Assembly: GCA_021413825.1 (NCBI GenBank)
Contig: JAIOPQ010000067.1
Coordinates: 1-40,449 of the forward strand
Source of the DNA: Spirochaetia bacterium
Lineage (GTDB): Bacteria; Spirochaetota; Leptospiria; Leptospirales; Leptonemataceae
Reading direction: 5' to 3'
DNA: 40,449 bases
Below, piece by piece: positions 1 through 7,927 of this stretch. The first letter of the stretch is position 1; every line of letters starts with the position of its first letter. A model generated the notes under the pieces. The model was not told the DNA's origin. It did no database searches and worked only from the letters and a program-made list of their open reading frames with translations. Made by a program: the position numbers and the translations under genes.

Positions 1-1
1 G

Positions 2-475
2 AAAGGTAAGTCAAACGTGGCAAACGTCCATGCAGGCCTTGACGAAACCAGCCATTTGCTTCGTCTGCGCTATTCCAATGTAACGTCATATGATTTTTTT
101 AATTCTGAGGAGAACACTGAAAACTCAATTGAACGAGCACGCAAGGCCTATGCAAACACCGATGCGCGGAACATGCACATTGGGGAAACGATAGACACAT
201 GCGAAGTAATATTCTTGATTCTAGCCGCTCATGAAATTCGCAAAGAGTCCAGCCGCGTGGATTTTTTTAAAGGCCTGAAGAAATCTCTCAAGCGAGGCGG
301 AACAATCATAGTTATTGAACACCTGCGCAACCTGGCTAATCTACTTGCATTCGGCCATGGATTTCTTCATTTCCTTAGTGATAGAACCTGGCGCCAATCG
401 TTTCGCAAAGCTAACCTGGATATAAAAAACGAGTTTTCAATTACGCCGTTCCTGCAATGCTATATTCTGCAATGA
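2..475 (+). CDS. Class I SAM-dependent methyltransferase, C-terminal part (cut by window edge)
   Basis: The frame is open to the left edge, so the gene begins outside the window; a GTG at 17 is not a convincing start. About 157 residues are visible. They contain the late part of a Rossmann methyltransferase: a strand with the acidic/AAHEI segment, a long helix, then LKRGGTIIVIEH, the usual post-motif-III turn and strand, and a C-terminal phenylalanine-rich region. The glycine-rich SAM-binding motif I must lie upstream. The substrate cannot be read from this part. The stop codon overlaps the start of the next gene as ATGA at 472-475, so the two are probably translationally coupled. Confidence 0.7.
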   Translation, partial: KGKSNVANVHAGLDETSHLLRLRYSNVTSYDFFNSEENTENSIERARKAYANTDARNMHIGETIDTCEVIFLILAAHEIRKESSRVDFFKGLKKSLKRGGTIIVIEHLRNLANLLAFGHGFLHFLSDRTWRQSFRKANLDIKNEFSITPFLQCYILQ

Positions 476-873
476 CTTACCTGATACAAATCGCCGGAAT
501 CTTACAGATCGCGCTTGCAGTACTGCATTTGCTTTTCCCTGCTCGCTTCAATTGGCGTGAGGAAACGGCAAGGCTATCACTCCTGAATCGGCAAATCTTT
601 TACGTGCATACATTCTTTGTGTGCCTGATTCTTGTGCTATTTGGTCTGCTGAGTATATTCTTCGCTGATGAATTGATGCTCCCACAACCTCTAAGCAAGG
701 CCGTAAGCGGCGGTATTTCTGTCTTCTGGTTGTGCAGACTGCTGGCGCAGCTTTTTGTGTATGACTCATCCCTATGGAAAGGCAAAACCTTCGAGACGGT
801 TGTTCATTTTGCATTCATACTTCTGTGGGCATCCCTGATAGGTGTGTATGCCATGCCATTCGTGCAATATTGA
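472..873 (+). CDS. Small four-helix integral membrane protein, unknown function
   Basis: This 133-residue protein starts at the ATG that overlaps the methyltransferase stop (ATGA); an ATG 15 bases further upstream is possible but lacks the coupling geometry. I do not recognise the family. The sequence predicts four transmembrane helices (about residues 4-22, 44-67, 77-98 and 106-128) joined by short polar loops, with an FPARFNWREE segment after the first helix. There is no signal peptide cleavage site and there are no obvious catalytic residues. Its coupling to the upstream methyltransferase suggests a shared role at the membrane, which is inference only. Confidence 0.6.
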   Translation: MTYLIQIAGILQIALAVLHLLFPARFNWREETARLSLLNRQIFYVHTFFVCLILVLFGLLSIFFADELMLPQPLSKAVSGGISVFWLCRLLAQLFVYDSSLWKGKTFETVVHFAFILLWASLIGVYAMPFVQY

Positions 874-994
874 ACCGTTAGTGGATTTTGCCTGTTTCTC
901 GTGGACGTGCGCTCCCGGGACTACGTGGCTTCCTGTAGGAGGAAATGTTTTAAAATCGGTTTACGTTTAGACTCCGGGTGACGATTTTGAATGT
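874..994. other. Intergenic region, 121 bases
   Basis: The gap between the membrane protein and the repeat protein holds no gene. It contains a GGAGGAAATG stretch near 937-948 that looks like a ribosome binding site but leads into no sustained frame, and an AT-rich TTTTAAAAT patch near 949-957 that may be promoter material for the downstream gene. No clear terminator is seen. Confidence 0.4.
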
Positions 995-2152
995 GTGAAG
1001 GTCCTTTCTTTGCTCTGCGCTTTGCTAGTCTCTGACTGCGCACGCTATAATGCGCAAAATAGCATGATGGCCCTGCTTCTTTCCCCAGGGGCAGCTGCAA
1101 CGGCAAGCGTCGCCTCAGCAGCAGCCAGCAACAACCCTGTGAATCAAATCCAGTCGGGCTTAATCAATATGACCTCTGCAACAACTAATGTTGCCGTGAA
1201 CTCCGTCGACACAACCAAAGCAATGGCATTTTGCTATTTTCGCACCACTGCGTCAGAACCTGCATGCGTTCCCACATGTGAACTTGCAAGTCCCACTCAA
1301 ATCACGGTTCAAACGGGTGGTAACAGCACGAACTATTTTGCCCAATGGTACCTAATTGAGTTCGCCAGCGGTGCGCTTGTCCAACGCGGAAGTTTCACAT
1401 TTACGGGAGGTGTGAACACTACAAATATTACTCTTGGCTCAAGCGTGGACGCCACAAAAAGTTTTGTATTGCTTACAGCACGCATGCCATCGACGGATCA
1501 TACACTGGATGCAGAGAGGCTGGTTCGTGCAACAATCACGGGCCCCACAACGCTTACATTGACTAGAAATGCAAACAGCGCCATCAACATAACAGCACAC
1601 TGGCAAGTCGTGCAATTGCAGGATGCCAGCGTACAGAGCGGGACCACTACAATTGGAGCCGGAGCATCATCGTCTAACGTGGCGATTAGTTCTGTAGATC
1701 TGGCAAAGAGCTTTCTATTCTTCAATACGGCAGCTCCCACTGGGATAGGTGGTTTTGAAGAGCGGTATACAGTGAGGGGCAGGTATTCAAGTTCTACTGG
1801 ACTTACATTTACCCGCGCATCGACCACTAGCAGTGTGGACGTTTCCTATTTTGCAGTTCAAATGAATGATGCAAGCAGCACACAGTCTGGGACGCTAGCC
1901 ACAAGTTCCTTCCCCTCACCCAATACTGCAACAGTCATGAATGCGACTCTCACATCGGTTACCCCAGCAACGGCCGTGGCTGTAATATCAAGTTCAGTTC
2001 AGAATACTGGAGGAACTCAGCAGAGTGATCTGGATTCAGGAAGTTTTGTACCGCAAATCACTTCTGCTACCAATTTGCAGGTTGAGCGCGGTTCAAATCA
2101 GAATCAACTGGCAACGGTTGATTATTTTGTAGTCCAGTTTGTTTCGCAGTAA
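995..2152 (+). CDS. Secreted or surface repeat protein, Ser/Thr/Asn-rich, possible lipoprotein
   Basis: This 385-residue protein starts at GTG; no good Shine-Dalgarno is seen, but the start places a hydrophobic leader (residues 2-13) directly at the N-terminus. A cysteine at 15 could be a lipobox Cys, although Asp at -1 is unusual. The body is made of about four degenerate repeats of 75-90 residues, near 51-125, 130-212, 213-291 and 296-383. Each has an S.VD..K(A/S)F segment, a central arginine strand of the LTLTR type, and a closing hydrophobic strand such as WQVVQLQDA followed by SG. The beta-rich, Ser/Thr/Asn-rich composition resembles surface or adhesin-like proteins. It ends one base before the convergent DUF1569 gene. 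I cannot assign a precise function. Confidence 0.65.
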   Translation: MKVLSLLCALLVSDCARYNAQNSMMALLLSPGAAATASVASAAASNNPVNQIQSGLINMTSATTNVAVNSVDTTKAMAFCYFRTTASEPACVPTCELASPTQITVQTGGNSTNYFAQWYLIEFASGALVQRGSFTFTGGVNTTNITLGSSVDATKSFVLLTARMPSTDHTLDAERLVRATITGPTTLTLTRNANSAINITAHWQVVQLQDASVQSGTTTIGAGASSSNVAISSVDLAKSFLFFNTAAPTGIGGFEERYTVRGRYSSSTGLTFTRASTTSSVDVSYFAVQMNDASSTQSGTLATSSFPSPNTATVMNATLTSVTPATAVAVISSSVQNTGGTQQSDLDSGSFVPQITSATNLQVERGSNQNQLATVDYFVVQFVSQ

Positions 2153-2611
2153 TTATTCTTGCAGATCCGCAAAACTCAAATGATGCGATGAATGCATTGC
2201 AGCCCAGGTAACCCATTCGGACTCTTCCAGAAATCCAAAAAATGGATGCTGGGGACGCTTTCCTGAAAACTTAACAAACGTGGCAAGAGCTGCTTTGCAA
2301 CGCGCCATCTGCGCCTGCCAATCACCTTCCTCTCGTGTGGACGGCGAGGCCTCGTTCTGAACTCCTGTTGGAATTTTTCCAGAGCGCACCATGCGACTAA
2401 AAAACTTCTTTCCCAGCGCCGGATCGACCATCGGGACATCATCGGGAAGGAAACCGGATTTTTGGCCGTTTGCCCATTCAATGCTGCGAGCAATGTGATC
2501 GAGGATTTGTGCAAACGACCAGAGGCCAGACGTCTTGACGGCGCCGCCGCTCAAGCGGTCCAGTTCTTGTTCAAGTTCTGGAATAGAGGTACAGACCAGG
2601 TTACGTTTCAT
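2153..2611 (-). CDS. DUF1569 / DinB-like four-helix-bundle protein
   Basis: This roughly 152-residue protein fits the DUF1569 branch of the DinB-like superfamily, a four-helix metal-binding fold often linked to thiol-dependent chemistry. The helix motif LWSFAQILDHIARSIEW carries one His, and the C-terminal HPFFGFLEESEW plus MHSSHHLSF supplies further His ligands. The chosen ATG has AGGA about eight bases upstream; the frame could run 32 codons further to 2707, but that extension is Cys-rich and unlike the family. The gene converges on the repeat protein with no spacing, and its 5' side faces mqo across about 200 bases. The actual reaction is unknown. Confidence 0.65.
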   Translation of the reverse strand: MKRNLVCTSIPELEQELDRLSGGAVKTSGLWSFAQILDHIARSIEWANGQKSGFLPDDVPMVDPALGKKFFSRMVRSGKIPTGVQNEASPSTREEGDWQAQMARCKAALATFVKFSGKRPQHPFFGFLEESEWVTWAAMHSSHHLSFADLQE

Positions 2612-2780
2612 AGTCAAGTTTTCCTGAGTGGCGAGATCCGCGGAATCATTGAAACCAGGCCAGCCGCAGGAACAGGTTTGCGATTCGTCCCCACAGGTGT
2701 CTAGCATGTAACTCTTTATGGCATTCCAGTCTCGGCTGGCTGCCGTTTTCGATTGACGAGCTTCACGAGCAGGATTGCAC

Positions 2781-2807
2781 TTCTACCTTAACTTCTCAAA
2801 GGTAGAA
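2781..2807 (+). promoter_or_regulatory. Hairpin covering the mqo ribosome binding site
   Basis: A perfect 9-base-pair inverted repeat (TTCTACCTT at 2781-2789, AAGGTAGAA at 2799-2807) with a 9-base loop ends 3 bases before the mqo ATG. The AAGG at 2799-2802, the apparent Shine-Dalgarno, lies in the 3' arm and pairs with CCTT. If transcribed, it would mask the ribosome binding site. It could instead be a DNA operator. Confidence 0.5.
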
Positions 2808-2810
2808 ACC

Positions 2811-4316
2811 ATGCAACACCCACCTACAAGCACCAATCCAATTCATACAAACCCTGATGTGGTTTTGATTGGGGCCGGCGTAATGAGCGCAACCCTTGGG
2901 ATGCTGCTTAAAGAGCTTGAGCCAAATTTGAGTATAATGATTTTTGAGCAACTTCCTGAAGTGGCAAGGGAGAGTTCGGACGCCTGGAATAATGCCGGAA
3001 CTGGCCACTCAGCGTTCTGTGAACTCAACTACACTCCACAGAAAGAGGACGGGTCTGTAGACATTTCAAAAGCAATCAAAATTGCGGCCTCATTTGAAGA
3101 ATCAAAAGAGTTCTGGTCCTACCTGGTTGAACAAGGTGATATTTCACGCGGTGATTTTATTCATCGCGTCCCACACATGAGCTTTGTTCACGGAGAAGAG
3201 AATATTGTATACCTAGAGAAACGTTATGCGGCACTTAAATTGCATCCACTCTTTGAAGACATGCAATTTTCTTACGAATGGAGCGACCTACTAAAGTGGA
3301 TGCCGCTAGTGATGGAAGGCCGAGACAAATCAGAATCGGTTGCAGCAACTCGAATGGAAATCGGAACAGACGTGGATTTTGGTGCCTTGACTCGCACAAT
3401 CTTCATGCACCTGGATGCGTTAGCCGGCGTTGACTTACATTTGAATCACGAAGTGCGGGAGCTGGAACGCGCAGACGATGGGAAATGGGAGGTCACGGTC
3501 TACAACAATGTAACGCACGCAAAGACCCATTTAAAAACAAGTTTTGTATTTATTGGCGCTGGCGGCGCCTCGCTTCCGCTTCTCGAAAAATCTGATATTG
3601 AAGAAGCGGAAGGATTTGCAGGATTTCCTGTCAGTGGTCAATGGCTCCGTTGCACAAACCAGGAAGTTGTCGATCGTCATGCAGGTAAGGTTTATGGGAT
3701 GCCTGCTGTCGGTTCACCTCCCATGTCTGTTCCGCATTTAGATACGCGAATGATTGGAGGAAAGAAGGCCCTTTTGTTTGGGCCCTACGCCGGGATCACA
3801 ACAAAGTTCTTGAAGAAGGGATCGTACTGGGATCTTGCACGATCCCTTGAGTTCGACAACATTTTTCCCATGCTATCTGCGGGATTACACAATATTCCAC
3901 TTACCAAATATCTAATTCATCAAGCAATGCAAACGCCTGAAGATAGATTGGCAGAGCTAAAAGTATTTATGCCAGAAGCAAAACTTGAAGACTGGGAGCT
4001 TGCAGTTGCAGGACAGCGTGTACAGGTCATCAAAGCAGATGAAAAGGAAGGCGGCAAACTTGAATTCGGAACTGAAATCGTAACGGCCGCAGATGGATCG
4101 CTTGCTGCTTTGCTTGGTGCTTCACCTGGTGCGTCTACAGCTGTTTCCATTATGCTCCAGGTAATCCAGAGGTGTTTCAAAGACAAGATCGGATCCGCTG
4201 AGTGGCAGAAGAAATTGATGGAGATGATTCCGTCGTATGGACACTCGCTCAGCCAGGATGAACGCCTTGCTCTGAAGATCCGCGAACGCACAAGCAAGGT
4301 CCTGGGATTGGTATAA
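2811..4316 (+). CDS. mqo: Malate:quinone oxidoreductase
   Basis: This 501-residue FAD enzyme oxidises malate to oxaloacetate and passes the electrons to quinone at the inner face of the membrane, a TCA-cycle and respiratory-chain step. The N-terminal VVLIGAGVMSATLG is the dinucleotide-binding GxGxxxA turn. It is followed by the family's SSDAWNNAGTGHSAFCELNYTP segment, and near the C-terminus by GASPGASTAVSIML. Length is normal for Mqo. A TTG at 2775 would add 12 residues; the ATG at 2811 is preferred because AAGG sits 8 bases upstream and the family starts close to the FAD motif. The ribosome binding site lies inside a hairpin. No other TCA-cycle gene adjoins it. Confidence 0.95.
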   Translation: MQHPPTSTNPIHTNPDVVLIGAGVMSATLGMLLKELEPNLSIMIFEQLPEVARESSDAWNNAGTGHSAFCELNYTPQKEDGSVDISKAIKIAASFEESKEFWSYLVEQGDISRGDFIHRVPHMSFVHGEENIVYLEKRYAALKLHPLFEDMQFSYEWSDLLKWMPLVMEGRDKSESVAATRMEIGTDVDFGALTRTIFMHLDALAGVDLHLNHEVRELERADDGKWEVTVYNNVTHAKTHLKTSFVFIGAGGASLPLLEKSDIEEAEGFAGFPVSGQWLRCTNQEVVDRHAGKVYGMPAVGSPPMSVPHLDTRMIGGKKALLFGPYAGITTKFLKKGSYWDLARSLEFDNIFPMLSAGLHNIPLTKYLIHQAMQTPEDRLAELKVFMPEAKLEDWELAVAGQRVQVIKADEKEGGKLEFGTEIVTAADGSLAALLGASPGASTAVSIMLQVIQRCFKDKIGSAEWQKKLMEMIPSYGHSLSQDERLALKIRERTSKVLGLV

Positions 4317-4368
4317 GTAAGAGTGGCCTTGAAATACCCGCACTAACGTCCGCTTAACGTCAGTAGGC

Positions 4369-4395
4369 GAGCGGAAGCAATACATACTTCCGCTC
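4369..4395. terminator. Hairpin between convergent mqo and hydrolase genes
   Basis: GAGCGGAAG (4369-4377) and CTTCCGCTC (4387-4395) form a perfect 9-base-pair stem with a 9-base loop, between two converging stop codons. No clear T-run follows on either strand, so it is at best a weak intrinsic or bidirectional terminator, or a 3'-end processing structure. Confidence 0.5.
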
Positions 4396-4403
4396 ACCTC
4401 AGA

Positions 4404-5309
4404 TTACCTGGAAACAGCGAGAGAGTTCGCGGGTTCAAAATTCTTCGCGAAGAACGAAATCTGATCTTCTATCATTTGATCGAACACAGGAGAATGATAC
4501 ACCTGGAAATGATCAGCTTCATAGTGAATCGCTTTCCCAAATTTTGCATCCCTTGCCACCTGCACAGCAATTGCCGGATCCATCAGCGTTTCTCTGTCGC
4601 TGATACAAACAAGCAATGGACATTGGACATCCCTTGCATACTTCGATGCATCGTAGAAGAGGGTTGAAATTCCGGAGGCTGCAGTGATTCGATTATCGAA
4701 CCTGTATCCTTCAGGCATAACTGACTGCCATCCAGCCAGAGCACCGGGAACCGTTACGAATGCAGGATCCCCAGGATTGCCTACAAGGGCGACGTACTTC
4801 CGTGGAAGCCCGAAGACCTGGCGCCCGATGTCGGACAGAATTGGGAACGTTAGGCGGAGTACACTCGTGAGGCCCGACGCCAGCGCAGGCGACCTTCCAC
4901 GCAACATCGGACACTGGACTACAACCGCTTTCAATTCTGGATGACGCGCGGAGGCAACTAAGGCATGGCTTGCGCCGAAGGAAGTACCCCATAGCGCAAC
5001 TTGCGATGCATCCAGCTGCGGATGATTCTTCGCAAAGTGAATCGCGGCCTCAATATCTTCCAGATACCGCGAAATACTCATCAGCTGTCTGGGCTCACCG
5101 CCAGATTCACCCAGGTGTCTAAAATCAAACGAAAGGACAGCAAATCCACGCTCAGAAAATGCAGTTTCGTATTGCTCGAGCTTCATGTCATGGGTCGCAC
5201 CTCCCCCATGAACGAGCACGATCGTTGGAAAAGGCCCGGATCCAGTAGGCAGAGTCAACCAGGCAGCACAGAAACTATCACCCGATAAAAAGCTTGTTTT
5301 CTCAGTCAT
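4404..5309 (-). CDS. Alpha/beta hydrolase, dienelactone-hydrolase-like
   Basis: This roughly 301-residue serine hydrolase is probably cytoplasmic. The sequence shows an oxyanion-hole LVHGGGATHD segment, the nucleophile elbow GTSFGAS, an acid in CISDRETLMDP and the catalytic His in YEADHFQVYH, in the usual order. The ATG at 5309 is preceded by AGGAGA; the frame runs open 68 codons further, but that stretch crosses the operators and overlaps the divergent TetR gene, so it is not coding. The substrate is unknown. It is divergent from a TetR regulator with two palindromes in the 73-base gap, which suggests induction by a small-molecule ligand, perhaps its own substrate. Confidence 0.85.
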   Translation of the reverse strand: MTEKTSFLSGDSFCAAWLTLPTGSGPFPTIVLVHGGGATHDMKLEQYETAFSERGFAVLSFDFRHLGESGGEPRQLMSISRYLEDIEAAIHFAKNHPQLDASQVALWGTSFGASHALVASARHPELKAVVVQCPMLRGRSPALASGLTSVLRLTFPILSDIGRQVFGLPRKYVALVGNPGDPAFVTVPGALAGWQSVMPEGYRFDNRITAASGISTLFYDASKYARDVQCPLLVCISDRETLMDPAIAVQVARDAKFGKAIHYEADHFQVYHSPVFDQMIEDQISFFAKNFEPANSLAVSR

Positions 5310-5320
5310 ATATTCTCCTT

Positions 5321-5339
5321 TTACGTACAGCGTACGAAT
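5321..5339. promoter_or_regulatory. Imperfect TetR-type operator, hydrolase-proximal
   Basis: TTACGTAC at 5321-5328 and GTACGAAT at 5332-5339 around a 3-base centre repeat the core CGTAC-N3-GTACG of the perfect palindrome nearby, with mismatches in the outer positions. It lies just upstream of the hydrolase ribosome binding site. Its centre is 30 bases from the second site, about three helical turns. Confidence 0.65.
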
Positions 5340-5348
5340 TGAAACCGT

Positions 5349-5371
5349 ATTTACGTACACCGTACGTAAAT
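5349..5371. promoter_or_regulatory. Perfect TetR-type operator between hydrolase and tetR
   Basis: The 10-base arms ATTTACGTAC (5349-5358) and GTACGTAAAT (5362-5371) are exact inverted repeats around ACC. The site ends 11 bases before the TetR start codon, a typical place for autorepression. A TTGAAA at 5339-5344 between the two palindromes may be a -35 element of the tetR promoter. Confidence 0.75.
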
Positions 5372-5382
5372 CAAGAGAAAAT

Positions 5383-6039
5383 ATGTCCAGGAACCAAAAA
5401 TTTAGCAGAGAACAATTGCAGGCGGCCGCGCTCGCGCTAGTTGAGAAGGAAGGACTCGAGGGCCTATCGATGCGTAACCTTGCGTTAGCCCTGGGTACGG
5501 GTGCTATGACCATCTACAATTATGTAGCTGATCGAGCTGAGTTAGAGGGACTCCTGGTTGAAGCAGTGATGCAAGAAGTCCGATGGTCCGGAAAGCCAAG
5601 CAAGGATTGGCGCGCCGACGTTAAGGAAATCACTCATGCCATGTGGGCTGCGGCGCGAAAACATCCGCAGATCATTCCGCTCGTCGTAACGCGCAGAAGT
5701 TCTGCGGCCGCATTCCTCGGTCCCACGGAGGCACTTCTGGATGCCCTCAAGCGTGGAGGACTCAAAGATCAGAATCTGTTGATTGCGTTTCGCACTGTGT
5801 CCGGATTTGTTACGGGTATTGCGCAGGCAGAGCTTACAGGACCGCTCGCTGCGTCGGCACAGGAAGATGCGAAAGATGTGATCGCGCGTTTTGAGTCTTT
5901 GCCTCGGGAAAAATATCCACGACTCCTGGAAATCGCGAAGGCTGCGGGTAAGAGTAAACCAGAAAAGGAATTCACGACCGGTCTAAATATCATCATCACA
6001 GGACTTGAAAAGGAGTTCGGCCTGGAGAGCCGGGATTAA
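5383..6039 (+). CDS. TetR/AcrR family transcriptional regulator
   Basis: This 218-residue repressor has the classical N-terminal TetR domain: FSREQLQAAALALVEKEG (helix 1), then the helix-turn-helix LSMRNLALALGTGAMTIYNYVADRAEL at about residues 28-54. The alpha-helical C-terminal ligand and dimerisation domain resembles the tetracycline-repressor-like C-domain group. A weak AAGAGA precedes the ATG. It is divergent from the alpha/beta hydrolase and very probably represses both itself and the hydrolase through the two ACGTAC palindromes. The ligand is unknown. The 67-base gap to the convergent GNAT gene holds nothing I can identify. Confidence 0.9.
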   Translation: MSRNQKFSREQLQAAALALVEKEGLEGLSMRNLALALGTGAMTIYNYVADRAELEGLLVEAVMQEVRWSGKPSKDWRADVKEITHAMWAAARKHPQIIPLVVTRRSSAAAFLGPTEALLDALKRGGLKDQNLLIAFRTVSGFVTGIAQAELTGPLAASAQEDAKDVIARFESLPREKYPRLLEIAKAAGKSKPEKEFTTGLNIIITGLEKEFGLESRD

Positions 6040-6106
6040 ACGTTATGCGCTATGCAGTCAACATTTCATTGGATGGCTCGGATTCTCTAAATAGGACAAA
6101 TGAGTG

Positions 6107-6838
6107 TTATTCGCACAAAAAGTACGAGTAATCAAAGGCCACGGCGAAACCAAACTGCGCGTACAGGCTTTGCGCCGCATGGTTTTCGCTGAGAACTTGA
6201 AGGAAGGCTGCATGAGCCCCATTGTGCGCCGCCCACGCTAGCATTGAGGATAAAAGACTACGCCCTTGACCGTTTCGCCTGAAGGCAGGATTCACAACAA
6301 AGTCAAATATTCCGAAATGATTGTTCGTGATAATTCCAAGAGCAAGACTAGCAAGGGTTTCCGTTCCTACAGAAGAGAAGTAAGCCCTGCTCTGAGATAC
6401 GCAGGCCAGTAACGCTTGAATCTGTTCTCGTTTATCAAACAGCCCGTTCCAGTGCAAGAACGCCTGAAGCCACGTGTCGTCCGGTTCATGAGTTACTCTT
6501 ACCTGTGGCGATGGAATCGATTCCTGCAGATTCGATCTCGTCATCATACAAGATGGAGCGGTTTTGAAAAATCCGGCTACCGTTAGTCGCTCCTCAAACT
6601 CCTTTGAATTATCGAGGGTAGTGCAGATTTTGATCGTCGGAGGCAATTTACGATTTCGGAACCAGTGGATGATAGAAGGCAATACCGCATCCAGATCGTT
6701 AATACACACCTCAGACAGGGGAGCCGCACAATTCGAACGCCTGGTGTAGCCGCCGGATGCCCTGAGTAGCCAATTGTCGCAAGTGATCTCCTCAATTGCC
6801 GGCCACGACAGATTCGCTATGGACTCGATTTCTTTCAT
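6107..6838 (-). CDS. GNAT family N-acetyltransferase
   Basis: This 243-residue protein has two parts. The N-terminal half carries a WLLRASGGYTRRSN segment typical of one group of two-domain GNATs, and the C-terminal half has the acetyl-CoA motif A with RRNGQG and a downstream SLYAQFGF segment. It would transfer acetyl from acetyl-CoA to an amine, with unknown substrate. It is the last gene of a minus-strand operon and lies 12 bases after rsgA. No strong ribosome binding site is visible, so coupling to rsgA is likely. Confidence 0.8.
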   Translation of the reverse strand: MKEIESIANLSWPAIEEITCDNWLLRASGGYTRRSNCAAPLSEVCINDLDAVLPSIIHWFRNRKLPPTIKICTTLDNSKEFEERLTVAGFFKTAPSCMMTRSNLQESIPSPQVRVTHEPDDTWLQAFLHWNGLFDKREQIQALLACVSQSRAYFSSVGTETLASLALGIITNNHFGIFDFVVNPAFRRNGQGRSLLSSMLAWAAHNGAHAAFLQVLSENHAAQSLYAQFGFAVAFDYSYFLCE

Positions 6839-6850
6839 ACGTACCGGTCA

Positions 6851-7909
6851 TCAAGAGAAGCCATCTCTGTATTTCCGTTTGGTTGCAGTAACATTGCGCA
6901 CTATCTTGTGTAAAGCCTTCATCTTTCCCTTTTCCTTGAGCATTGCAGCTTGATCTTCGCGGACTCTCAGGTGCATTGCTTCGCGCATGAGTTTTTTGTA
7001 ACTTTCAAAGCGGTCAGCTGGCAATTGGCCCGATTCAATCGCCTCATGCACGGCACACCCCGGTTCATTCTCATGCGCGCAGTCGCGGAAACGACAGGAA
7101 AGGGCCAGTTCTTCAATCTCAGGAAATACTTCTGAGACTGCGTCCGTTCCAGTCCACAACTGAAGCTCGCGCATCCCAGGATTATCGATGATCGCGCCAC
7201 CGCCTTCCAGGAAAAACATCTGTCTCGAAGTCGTTGTATGTCTACCTCTTGAATCCGCGCGCACTGCAAATGTTTTTTGCTTTTGATCGCCTAACAATGC
7301 GTTGATGATCGTTGATTTTCCAGCACCCGACGATCCTACAAGGGCTCCGGTCTTTCCGTCGGCAAGGAGCGCTCTAACTGCATCCAGGCCTTCGCCTACT
7401 ACTCCATTGATCAAAAGGACTGGAGCCTGAACTGCTGCACGGGCCTCAGCAGCGCGCTCCTGCGATTCTGCGCACAAATCGATCTTGGTCAACAGAACTA
7501 TGGGCTCTGCGCGGCTTTCCTTAACCATAGCCATGTATCGTTCCAATCGCCTGATGTTGAAGTTGTCGTCCAGTCCTTGAACAATAAATACATAATCCAC
7601 GTTAGCCGCGATTATCTGTTCGATAGTTTGTTTACCAGGCACCTTGCGGGATAGCTGCGATCTGCGCGGAAGGATCCCGCGAATTACTTGATCCGAATCA
7701 AAAGCAACCCAATCGCCTACTGCTGGCCAGTCGCTTGGAGCGGCGCTGCTGATCAATCCCGGAACAATACAACGACCAGGCCCGGCCGCAGAGATAACTG
7801 CGAATTGATTCCGACTAACGTTTAATACGCGGCCAATCTGAAAATCCGGGAAAGATTTGCGTATTTCGCGTTCGATGGCCGGGGAGAGGCCCCATTTACG
7901 TAAGCTCAT
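6851..7909 (-). CDS. rsgA: Ribosome small-subunit-dependent GTPase A
   Basis: This 352-residue circularly permuted GTPase acts in late maturation of the 30S subunit. An N-terminal OB-fold (about residues 25-85) is followed by the GTP motifs in permuted order: G4 TKID (141-144), G1 GSSGAGKS (192-199) and G3 DNPG (242-245, where many members have DTPG). A C-terminal zinc site follows, with Cys272, Cys277, His279 and Cys285. A strong GGGAGG ribosome binding site precedes the ATG. The gene sits in an operon with an RluA-type pseudouridine synthase and an adenylate cyclase, so two of the four genes act on ribosomal or other RNA. Confidence 0.95.
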   Translation of the reverse strand: MSLRKWGLSPAIEREIRKSFPDFQIGRVLNVSRNQFAVISAAGPGRCIVPGLISSAAPSDWPAVGDWVAFDSDQVIRGILPRRSQLSRKVPGKQTIEQIIAANVDYVFIVQGLDDNFNIRRLERYMAMVKESRAEPIVLLTKIDLCAESQERAAEARAAVQAPVLLINGVVGEGLDAVRALLADGKTGALVGSSGAGKSTIINALLGDQKQKTFAVRADSRGRHTTTSRQMFFLEGGGAIIDNPGMRELQLWTGTDAVSEVFPEIEELALSCRFRDCAHENEPGCAVHEAIESGQLPADRFESYKKLMREAMHLRVREDQAAMLKEKGKMKALHKIVRNVTATKRKYRDGFS

Positions 7910-7927
7910 GTTTACCTCCCGGGTTCC

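Noticed and set aside
937..950. GGAGGAAATG as start of a small gene.
   Set aside because: The frame that follows closes quickly and encodes nothing recognisable.
2612..2707. Cys-rich N-terminal extension of the DUF1569 protein.
   Set aside because: The ATG at 2611 has a proper ribosome binding site and the extension does not resemble the family.
5310..5513. 68-residue N-terminal extension of the alpha/beta hydrolase.
   Set aside because: It crosses the TetR operators and the divergent tetR gene; ATG 5309 has a good ribosome binding site.
6036..6060. Sequences like AACGTTATGCGC after the TetR stop, and CCGTTAGTGG near 876, resemble integron attC core sites.
   Set aside because: No paired core site at the right distance and no integrase; the flanking genes lie on both strands and look like ordinary chromosomal genes.
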